Positions 1 to 5,060 of a DNA stretch of 5,060 nucleotides are shown here, piece by piece. Source of the DNA: an uncultured Clostridia bacterium. Lineage in GTDB: Bacteria; Bacillota; Clostridia; TANB77; UBA1234. The DNA is taken from assembly GCA_947624765.1 (NCBI GenBank), contig CANQLS010000114.1:1-5060 (forward strand), in the 5' to 3' direction. Under the pieces are notes generated by a model. It worked only from the letters and a program-made list of their open reading frames with translations, had not been told where the DNA came from and searched no databases. The translations under genes were made by a program, and so were the position numbers. Numbering within the stretch: the stretch's first letter is position 1; the number at the start of each line of letters is the position of its first letter.

Positions 1-158
1 AATGTAGCAAGTTGTATTAAGAAATTATCAGTTAAGAAACTAACACCAATTGCTGCAACGGCACCAATACCAAACCAAAAGACGAGAAATCCTTCTGTTG
101 CAATTTCTAAAATAAAGAAAAAACCAGCTAGGATAAGCCATATAATCCATGCTTCCAT
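1..158 (-). CDS. NfeD-like membrane protein, N-terminal part (cut by window edge)
   Basis: The complement reads from an ATG at 158-156 without a stop to the window edge, giving 52 codons. The start is supported by AAAGGAG (complement of 167-173), 8 nt upstream. The peptide begins MEAWIIWLILAGFFFILEIA and has two hydrophobic stretches, about residues 4-18 and 23-41. Between them is a short turn containing E18 and E23, followed by FWFGIGAVAA. An aromatic-rich first helix, the 'ILE' ending and a glycine/alanine second helix with 'GIGA' are typical of short NfeD-family proteins. These carry a few membrane helices and a C-terminal OB-fold domain, and usually sit beside a flotillin or stomatin gene; that partner would be further left, outside the window. 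In the family they are linked to membrane-domain scaffolding and membrane protein quality control. The OB domain is not visible here, so the family call rests only on the N-terminus. Confidence 0.75.
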   Translation of the reverse strand, partial: MEAWIIWLILAGFFFILEIATEGFLVFWFGIGAVAAIGVSFLTDNFLIQLAT

Positions 159-197
159 AACATAAACTCCTTTCTTCTAGGATAAACATACAAATTT

Positions 198-203
198 ATT
201 ATA
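198..203 (-). promoter_or_regulatory. Candidate -10 box for the nfeD-like gene
   Basis: The complement of 198-203 is a perfect TATAAT, about 40 nt upstream of the minus-strand start codon. No good -35 box lies 16-18 nt further upstream: the complement of 221-226 is TTTCTT, a poor match. A perfect -10 hexamer can arise by chance in such AT-rich DNA, so this is only a candidate. Its position between divergent genes makes it plausible. Confidence 0.35.
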
Positions 204-245
204 CAATATTAAAAGCAAAAAAGAAAGATATTTTGACAAAATTTA

Positions 246-274
246 TTGATTTTCAACATGTTTTTTTGTATGAT
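246..274 (+). promoter_or_regulatory. Candidate sigma-A-type promoter for the GH18 hydrolase gene
   Basis: TTGATT at 246-251 and TATGAT at 269-274 are separated by exactly 17 bp. They match the vegetative consensus at 4/6 and 5/6 positions. Transcription would start near 281, leaving a leader of about 60 nt before the start codon at 342. No operator or sporulation-sigma consensus is obvious, so the sequence does not say when the hydrolase is expressed. Confidence 0.5.
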
Positions 275-279
275 AATAT

Positions 280-341
280 ATGAGAATAATTTTAATTGTT
301 AGATGTATAGTTTGCACTTTTACGAAAGGATGAGAATAATT
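280..341 (+). repeat. Pair of 12-bp direct repeats in the leader of the GH18 gene
   Basis: ATGAGAATAATT occurs at 280-291, around the predicted transcription start, and again at 330-341, ending directly before the start codon at 342. The two copies start 50 bp apart and are identical over 12 bp. The motif is AT-rich, so a chance or slippage origin is quite possible. No function is claimed. Confidence 0.3.
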
Positions 342-1952
342 ATGAAAAAATTTGTTGCTATTACTATTTTTATATTGATAGCTTGTTTTATTTGTTATAT
401 CGCACCATATTATTATATAGAGGAAACTTATGAAGAAGGAGAAGTACGTGTAATTTTTAATGAGCGAGAAATTACAAAAAAGATTCCACAAAAAGCGATT
501 TTGATAGATGGAAAGATAATGTTATCACAAGATACAGTAGATATATATTTTGATAAGTGGCTATATTATGATGAAAAGTATGACACCATAATTACAACTA
601 CAGAAACACAAGTTGCTAAGCTTAAATTAGGAGAAAAAAATATACAAATAGGTGATGAAAATGTTGATATAGAAGTTCCAGCTCAGAGAATTGATGGAGA
701 AATATATATTCCAATTGAAGATTTAAAAGATGTATATAATATTACTGTTGAATATGATGATAAGGTAGTGATTACAACAGAGGATGCGGATAAGATTACT
801 ACAACTTTAGGCAAAAAGCTAAAGGTACATGCTTATAAAAAGAATTTTAGTAAAATTGTAACAACTTGTAATCCTGGTGATATTATAGATGTATTTGAAT
901 ATAAAGATAATCCGAGTTGGGTATTAGTTAGAACAGGTGTGGGCGATTTAGGATATGCTAAAATGAATGATATTGTTGCGGAAAATGTAGCTGGAAGTCT
1001 TCCTAAGATAGAAATTCCAACACCAAAAGTAAATTTGATTTGGGAATATGCAGAAAATTTTACACCAAACAGAACATCTCAGAAAAAGATAGACCAGATT
1101 GATGTAGTTTCACCTACATGGATATATTTGAAAAATACAGGTGGCGATTTAAAAACAACAATTAGTGAAGATTATATTGAATGGGCACATAATAATGGTT
1201 ATAAAATATGGGCTACTTTTAAAAATGATGGTATTGGCATTGCTAATACTTCTACAGTTGTAACAGATATGAAAACTAGAGAAAGAATAATTAGTAGACT
1301 AATTGAAATTTGTAAATCATATAATATCGACGGTATTAATGTGGATTTTGAAAATATGAAGAAAGAAGACGCAGGAGAATTTTCACAATTTATTAGAGAA
1401 CTTTCTGCAACATTACGTAAGAATAATTTAGTTGCTTCTGTTGATGTAACAGTTCCAGATGGTAGTGATACATGGTCGCTTTGCTATAATCGATATGAAT
1501 TAGCAGATGCTGTAGATTATTTAGTATTAATGGCATATGATCAATATAGTGCTAGTAGTAAAGTACCGGGCAGTACTGCTGAATTAAATTGGGTGGAAAC
1601 AAATTTAAATAAGATGATTGATAGAGATAAAATTAATTCGAATAAAATTATTTTAGGCATTCCACTTTATTCTAGATTGTGGAAAATTGCAAATGAAAGA
1701 GTAAGTAGTACAGCTATATCTATGCAAGAAGCAAAAAAGCAGTTAGAAAGAGGAGCTGATTTCTTAGAAGAAGAAGGACAATATTACGTTGAATATAAAT
1801 CTGGTAATACAACATATATGTTGTGGGTGGAAGATGAAAGATCAGCTAATGAAAAATTATCACTTATAGAAAAATATGATTTAGCAGGTGCTGCTTATTG
1901 GCGTTGGGGATTTGAAACAGAAGATTTCTGGGAACAAATAAATGAAAACTGA
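342..1952 (+). CDS. Membrane-tethered family 18 glycoside hydrolase with stalk and SH3-like domains
   Basis: This 536-residue protein probably hydrolyses N-acetylglucosamine-containing glycan outside the membrane, such as peptidoglycan or spore cortex, as the YaaH/SleL/YdhD relatives do. Residues 2-22 (MKK then a hydrophobic run) form a signal peptide or anchor. L12-I13-A14-C15 matches a lipobox, but the hydrophobic stretch continues past C15, so an uncleaved anchor is equally likely. About 35-148 resembles the copper-amine-oxidase N-terminal stalk domain common in clostridial wall proteins, and about 156-212 an SH3-like wall-binding domain. From about 231 to the end is the GH18 barrel. It has DGINVDFE at 330-337 with E337 as general acid and D335 assisting, MAYD at 397-400 on strand 6, and AYWRWG near 517-522 with the terminal-strand Trp. 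The inner DxD aspartate is Asn333, as is frequent in cortex-type enzymes. The ATG at 342 is preferred because AAAGGA (325-330) lies 11 nt upstream and MKKFVAI is a proper signal n-region. In-frame ATGs at 303 and 330 lack a usable ribosome binding site. True substrate unknown. Confidence 0.9.
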   Translation: MKKFVAITIFILIACFICYIAPYYYIEETYEEGEVRVIFNEREITKKIPQKAILIDGKIMLSQDTVDIYFDKWLYYDEKYDTIITTTETQVAKLKLGEKNIQIGDENVDIEVPAQRIDGEIYIPIEDLKDVYNITVEYDDKVVITTEDADKITTTLGKKLKVHAYKKNFSKIVTTCNPGDIIDVFEYKDNPSWVLVRTGVGDLGYAKMNDIVAENVAGSLPKIEIPTPKVNLIWEYAENFTPNRTSQKKIDQIDVVSPTWIYLKNTGGDLKTTISEDYIEWAHNNGYKIWATFKNDGIGIANTSTVVTDMKTRERIISRLIEICKSYNIDGINVDFENMKKEDAGEFSQFIRELSATLRKNNLVASVDVTVPDGSDTWSLCYNRYELADAVDYLVLMAYDQYSASSKVPGSTAELNWVETNLNKMIDRDKINSNKIILGIPLYSRLWKIANERVSSTAISMQEAKKQLERGADFLEEEGQYYVEYKSGNTTYMLWVEDERSANEKLSLIEKYDLAGAAYWRWGFETEDFWEQINEN

Positions 1953-1982
1953 AAACTTTTTTGAGTAATATAAATATTTATC

Positions 1983-2034
1983 ATAGCATAAGATGTACAA
2001 GATAGGAGGTATTAACTATGACATCTTATGCTAT
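1983..2034 (+). promoter_or_regulatory. Perfect 14-bp inverted repeat enclosing the RBS and start codon of the next gene
   Basis: The left arm ATAGCATAAGATGT (1983-1996) is the exact reverse complement of the right arm ACATCTTATGCTAT (2021-2034). The 24-nt interval holds the strong ribosome binding site AGGAGGT (2004-2010) and the ATG (2018-2020). The right arm therefore lies in codons 2-6 of the gene. In RNA this would form a 14-bp stem presenting or masking the translation start in its loop. In DNA the two arms could instead be operator half-sites centred about 38 bp apart. The arms are perfect and clearly seen; the regulatory role is inference. No uridine tract follows, so it is not a terminator. 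Confidence 0.6.
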
Positions 2035-2893
2035 TGTTATGTGTAGAAAAAGAAAGTTGTTTCATTCGATACAAATAGATGAAAAACTTAATGAATTAGA
2101 AATTGCAATTCCCCATTTAACAGAAAAAAATGAATTAAAATATGGAAAAAAAGTAAATAAAATTTTAAAAAAGCGCAATGTTAGTAATGTTGTATTATCA
2201 AATGAAATAATGCAAAAAGAAAAGTTTTGCAATTGTGTTTCATCGCAAAATAATTATATTATTACTGGAAATAGATTGTACCAAGCACTGACAAAATACA
2301 TATTACAAGATATTTGCAATATGGTGAATATTCCTATGCCAACAATTTCACTTGCAATTCTTTCACATGAATTTAGTATAGAAAATTTAGATTTGGTAAA
2401 ATATATTTCAAAAGAAATAAGAGAAGTAGTTGTTTTGAGTGAAAATAAAGAGCGATTTGATAAGATGCTAGAAAAATTTTTTAATGAAGAGGGAATTGCT
2501 ATTAGAGTTTTAGAAAATAAACATAGTAATATTTCAAGTTATCCATTTATTATTAATTTAGATTATACAGAGGAAGAAGTAAATAAATTAATCATTTCAA
2601 AAAATGCTATTGTTATTTCTATAAAAAATAAAATATGTGCTTTGCGAAAGAGTTTTAATGGTATTTTATTAAATGATGTAGAAATATATTTAGAAAAAGA
2701 AGTGAAAGATTTTCGCACATTAGCTCTATGTGAAGCATATCTTTATCATTATCGAAAGAAAATACAAGAGAATGAAAAAGAATTTGAAAAATCGCCTTAT
2801 CGAATTAATACTTATATGGGAAATAATGGGAAAATCACAGAGGAGGATTTTAAGCGTGTAGGAAAATTGTTCACAAAAAAATCAAAGAAATAA
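2018..2893 (+). CDS. Uncharacterised 291-residue cytoplasmic protein, possibly Rossmann-like
   Basis: I do not recognise this family. The start is firm: GGAGGT (2005-2010) lies 7 nt before the ATG. The protein is lysine- and isoleucine-rich, with no signal peptide and no membrane segment, so it should be cytoplasmic. Residues about 108-203 alternate short hydrophobic strands (TISLAIL 109-115, EVVVL 136-140, IAIRVL 160-165, PFIINL 176-181, NAIVISI 196-202) with amphipathic helices (about 120-133, 143-157, 185-193). This beta/alpha pattern is reminiscent of a nucleotide-binding fold, but I see no clear GxGxxG loop. Six cysteines (9, 71, 73, 100, 207, 238) include a CNC at 71-73 but no paired CxxC motif. 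The C-terminus is strongly basic (KKSKK), which could favour nucleic-acid or membrane-surface contact. It follows the GH18 gene by 65 nt with no terminator between them, so co-transcription is likely. The 14-bp inverted repeat around its start suggests translational control. Confidence 0.85.
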   Translation: MTSYAIVMCRKRKLFHSIQIDEKLNELEIAIPHLTEKNELKYGKKVNKILKKRNVSNVVLSNEIMQKEKFCNCVSSQNNYIITGNRLYQALTKYILQDICNMVNIPMPTISLAILSHEFSIENLDLVKYISKEIREVVVLSENKERFDKMLEKFFNEEGIAIRVLENKHSNISSYPFIINLDYTEEEVNKLIISKNAIVISIKNKICALRKSFNGILLNDVEIYLEKEVKDFRTLALCEAYLYHYRKKIQENEKEFEKSPYRINTYMGNNGKITEEDFKRVGKLFTKKSKK

Positions 2894-2896
2894 TAC

Positions 2897-2925
2897 TTGA
2901 CAATCGAAGAAAATACGAGTATCAT
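2897..2925 (+). promoter_or_regulatory. Strong sigma-A-type promoter for greA
   Basis: A perfect TTGACA at 2897-2902 is followed, after exactly 17 bp, by TATCAT at 2920-2925 (5/6 match). The -35 box begins 3 bp after the stop codon of the upstream gene. Transcription should start near 2932, giving a leader of about 55 nt before the greA start at 2987. No terminator precedes it, so greA may also receive read-through from upstream. Confidence 0.7.
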
Positions 2926-2986
2926 ATTGCAATGTGTAGGAAAACACGTATGACAAAAAAGTAATCAAAAAGGAGAATGATGGAGT

Positions 2987-3469
2987 ATGCCACAAAAAGA
3001 GATATTATTAACTTATGAGGGTATGAAAAAATTAGAAGAAGAATTAGAATATTTGAAAACTGTTAAAAGAAGAGAAGTTGCCGACAGAATTAAAGTAGCT
3101 TTAGGTTTTGGTGATCTTTCAGAAAATTCAGAGTATGATGAAGCTAAGAACGAACAAGCACAAGTAGAAATGAAAATATTAGAGTTAGAAAATAAATTAA
3201 GAAATGTAAAAATTATTGATGAAGATGAAATCGATACAAAAACAGTTCAAGTAGGAAATAAAGTTCAAGTTTTAGATATGGAATATGACGAAAAGCTAGA
3301 ATACACAATAGTTGGATCTACTGAGGTTGATTTAGCAGAAAATAAAATTTCTAATGAATCTCCAATTGGTTCTGCACTATTAGGAAAGAAGAAAAATGAA
3401 GTAGTAGAGGTACAAACTCCTGGAGGAGTTGTAAACTTTAAGATATTAAAAATTACTAGAGGTTTATAA
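2987..3469 (+). CDS. greA: Transcription elongation factor GreA
   Basis: GreA enters the secondary channel of RNA polymerase and stimulates cleavage of backtracked transcripts, rescuing stalled complexes. The 160-residue length is the usual size. Residues about 1-77 form the antiparallel coiled coil. The tip GDLSENSEY (42-50) carries the acidic D43 and E46 that correspond to the metal-coordinating pair D41/E44 of E. coli GreA, so the protein should be active and is not an inhibitory paralogue. Residues about 85-160 form the FKBP-like domain, with the family signature ISNESPIGSALLGKK at 121-135. The ATG at 2987 is chosen because it gives the normal GreA N-terminus (EILLTYEGMKKLEEEL) and AGGAG at 2971-2975 lies 11 nt upstream. 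The ATGs at 2977 and 2980 are out of frame. The gene has its own promoter and terminator and sits directly before lysS, a gene order common in Firmicutes. Confidence 0.97.
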   Translation: MPQKEILLTYEGMKKLEEELEYLKTVKRREVADRIKVALGFGDLSENSEYDEAKNEQAQVEMKILELENKLRNVKIIDEDEIDTKTVQVGNKVQVLDMEYDEKLEYTIVGSTEVDLAENKISNESPIGSALLGKKKNEVVEVQTPGGVVNFKILKITRGL

Positions 3470-3478
3470 AGTGTATTT

Positions 3479-3516
3479 AACGCATACGGAAAAAGAAATT
3501 CGTATGCGTTTTTATT
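3479..3516 (+). terminator. Rho-independent terminator of greA
   Basis: AACGCATACG (3479-3488) pairs perfectly with CGTATGCGTT (3501-3510), giving a 10-bp stem that G3489-T3500 and A3490-T3499 could extend inward. It is followed by a T-rich tail (T3509-T3513, A, TT). It begins 9 nt after the greA stop codon. It should end the greA transcript before lysS. The stem is symmetrical but the complementary A-tract on the other side is weak, so it acts mainly on the plus strand. Confidence 0.88.
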
Positions 3517-3543
3517 GAATATTTTAGATATATATGGTAAAAT
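3515..3543 (+). promoter_or_regulatory. Sigma-A-type promoter with extended -10 for lysS
   Basis: TTGAAT at 3515-3520 and TAAAAT at 3538-3543 are spaced by 17 bp. TGG directly before the -10 box (3535-3537) makes an extended -10 element. The -35 box overlaps the last bases of the greA terminator. Transcription would start near 3550, leaving a leader of only about 25 nt. That is far too short for a T-box or L-box, so lysS appears to lack leader-RNA control from this promoter. Confidence 0.65.
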
Positions 3544-3574
3544 ACACCTATATTTGAAACGAGGAGTGATGAGA

Positions 3575-5060
3575 ATGAAAGAGGAAAATGAAAATGAAGC
3601 GGTAGAATTAACAGAGGAAGATTTAAATAAGCTTATGAAGGTAAGATTAGAGAAACTACAGGAACTTCAAAATGAGGGTAAAGATCCTTTTCAAATTGTA
3701 AAATTTGATAATCACGATTCAACTAAAGATATAAAAGAGAATTTTGTTGACACTGTTGAGGGCGAAGAAGTAGAGCCAAGACATGTAAGTATTGCAGGAA
3801 GATTGATGGCTAAAAGAGGTCATGGAAAGGCAAGTTTCTGCGACTTGCAAGATATGTATGGTAGAATACAAATCTATGTAAAGCTTGACGAAGTGGGAGA
3901 AGAAGCCTATGAGGCTTTTAAAAAATATGATATTGGAGATATTATTGGTATAAAAGGTGATGTATTTAAAACTCACATGGGTGAGATTTCTATTAAAGTA
4001 AAAGAAATTACATTACTTACTAAGGCTTTAAGACCATTGCCAGAAAAATATCATGGCTTAAAAGACGTTGAATTGCGTTATCGTCAAAGATATGTTGATT
4101 TAATTATGAATAATGAAGTAAAAGAAACATTCTATAAAAGAAGTGCTATTATTAAAGGTATTCGTCGCTATTTAGATGAACATGGTTACTTAGAAGTAGA
4201 TACACCTATTTTAAATACTATTGCTGGTGGTGCTGCAGCAAGACCATTTGTAACACACCATAATACTTTAAATATTGATATGTACTTAAGAATTGCAAAT
4301 GAATTATATTTAAAGAGATTAATCGTTGGTGGTTTCCACAAAGTATATGAAATGGGCAGAATGTTTAGAAATGAGGGAATGGATATTAAGCATAACCCTG
4401 AATTTACTAATGTTGAATTATATTCAGCATATGAAGATTACCATGATATGATGGATATTACAGAAGGATTAGTTTCAACACTTGCAAAAGATGTATGTGG
4501 TAATACTAAAATTGATTATCAAGGCACGGAGATTGATTTAACGCCTGGTTGGAAAAGAATTACTATGATAGATGCAATTAAAGAAGTTTGCAATATTGAT
4601 TTTTCTACAACAAATACAGACCAAGAAGCTAAAGCACTAGCAGAGTCAATCGGATTAGAAGTAGAAGAAAAAATGACAAGAGGAAATATAATTAATTTTG
4701 TCTTTGAAGAAAAAGTTGAAGAAACTTTGATTCAACCTACTTTTATTATGGACTATCCAGTAGAAATTTCGCCACTTACAAAGAAAAAACCATCAGATCC
4801 TAGGTTGGTAGAGAGATTTGAATTATTTATTGGTGGAAGAGAATATGCTAATGCTTATTCAGAATTAAATGATCCAATAGACCAAAAAGAAAGATTTTTA
4901 GCACAAATGGCAGAAAGAGAAGCTGGAAATGAAGAGGCTAATATGATGGACGACGATTTTGTACAAGCGTTAGAATACGGAATGCCTCCAACAGGTGGAC
5001 TTGGCATTGGTGTAGATAGATTAATTATGTTATTAACTAATAGCTACTCAATCCGTGATG
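3575..5060 (+). CDS. lysS: Lysyl-tRNA synthetase, class II (last few residues beyond window)
   Basis: It charges tRNA-Lys with lysine using ATP, in the cytoplasm. The window holds 495 codons of an open frame with no stop. Bacterial LysS is usually around 490-510 residues, so only a short tail is missing (the frame ends in TNSYSIRD, normally followed by a short VxLFPxM-type end). Residues about 1-65 are a charged N-terminal helical region and about 71-146 the OB-fold anticodon-binding domain. The class II core follows: motif 1 near 204-213 (GYLEVDTPIL), motif 2 with FRNE at 264-267 and HNPEFT at 273-278, and motif 3 GGLGIGVDRL at 474-483. The lysine-site stretch YANAYSELNDP is at 424-434. All key positions look intact. 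The ATG at 3575 is chosen because GAGGAG (3561-3566) is 8 nt upstream; in-frame GTG 3566 and ATG 3569 overlap or touch that site. It probably forms its own transcription unit after the greA terminator. Confidence 0.97.
   Translation, partial: MKEENENEAVELTEEDLNKLMKVRLEKLQELQNEGKDPFQIVKFDNHDSTKDIKENFVDTVEGEEVEPRHVSIAGRLMAKRGHGKASFCDLQDMYGRIQIYVKLDEVGEEAYEAFKKYDIGDIIGIKGDVFKTHMGEISIKVKEITLLTKALRPLPEKYHGLKDVELRYRQRYVDLIMNNEVKETFYKRSAIIKGIRRYLDEHGYLEVDTPILNTIAGGAAARPFVTHHNTLNIDMYLRIANELYLKRLIVGGFHKVYEMGRMFRNEGMDIKHNPEFTNVELYSAYEDYHDMMDITEGLVSTLAKDVCGNTKIDYQGTEIDLTPGWKRITMIDAIKEVCNIDFSTTNTDQEAKALAESIGLEVEEKMTRGNIINFVFEEKVEETLIQPTFIMDYPVEISPLTKKKPSDPRLVERFELFIGGREYANAYSELNDPIDQKERFLAQMAEREAGNEEANMMDDDFVQALEYGMPPTGGLGIGVDRLIMLLTNSYSIRD

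Noticed and set aside
233..238. Perfect TTGACA in the divergent intergenic region
   Set aside because: No acceptable -10 box lies 16-18 bp downstream (255-262 reads AACATGTT); the TATGAT at 269 is 30 bp away and fits TTGATT at 246 better.
303..341. Upstream ATG that would add 13 residues to the GH18 protein
   Set aside because: No ribosome binding site precedes 303, and the added residues would put charged and polar residues before a normal MKK signal sequence.
243..491. Minus-strand open frame of 82 residues
   Set aside because: It overlaps the promoter, leader and start of the GH18 gene, has a low-complexity Phe/Ile/Tyr/Asn composition as expected from the complement of AT-rich DNA, and resembles nothing.
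1953..1982. Possible promoter (TTGAGT 1961-1966 with TAGCAT 1984-1989) before the unknown gene
   Set aside because: The spacing is 17 bp but TAGCAT matches the -10 consensus at only 4/6 and lies inside the inverted repeat; too weak to call.
2604..2616. 13-bp sequence ATGCTATTGTTAT repeated at 2028-2040 and 2604-2616 in the unknown gene
   Set aside because: Both copies are in the same frame and encode the common strand-like tripeptide Ala-Ile-Val with the same codons; most likely a coincidence of codon preference, with no wider duplication.
2933..2951. Small inverted repeat (GTGT/ACAC with wobble extension) in the greA leader
   Set aside because: Only four Watson-Crick pairs are contiguous; this is expected by chance.
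3719..3976. Minus-strand open frame of 85 residues
   Set aside because: It lies wholly inside lysS on the opposite strand; the lysS reading is unmistakable.

Overview
This is a strongly AT-rich window. Its coding style (AGA, TTA and AAA codons dominate), GGAGG-type ribosome binding sites and adjacent greA and lysS genes point to a low-GC Gram-positive bacterium, most likely a member of the Clostridia. The genus cannot be fixed from this sequence. It reads as a chromosomal housekeeping region. I see no transposase, integrase, phage gene, tRNA, rRNA or CRISPR array.

Layout, left to right. (a) Positions 1-158, minus strand: the first 52 codons of an NfeD-like small membrane protein whose C-terminus runs off the window. 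(b) Positions 159-341: a divergent intergenic region with a candidate promoter on each strand. (c) 342-1952, plus strand: a 536-residue exported or membrane-tethered family 18 glycoside hydrolase with an N-terminal hydrophobic segment, a copper-amine-oxidase-N-like stalk domain, an SH3-like domain and a catalytic barrel that keeps the general acid glutamate. (d) 2018-2893: a 291-residue cytoplasmic protein I do not recognise. Its ribosome binding site and start codon lie in the loop of a perfect 14-bp inverted repeat. (e) 2987-3469: greA, the transcript-cleavage elongation factor, with a strong promoter that begins 3 bp after the preceding stop codon. (f) 3479-3516: a rho-independent terminator. 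(g) 3575-5060: lysS, class II lysyl-tRNA synthetase, missing only its last few residues at the window edge and driven by its own promoter, which overlaps the terminator tail.

Functionally the right half is information processing (transcription fidelity and rescue by GreA, lysine charging by LysS). The left half is envelope-related (NfeD-like protein, GH18 hydrolase). The unknown gene lies between the two with no visible terminator on either side, so it may be read with the hydrolase gene, and its transcript may run into greA. The lysS and nfeD-like genes are real although both are cut by the window edges. The feature most worth a second look is the inverted repeat that frames the translation start of the unknown gene.
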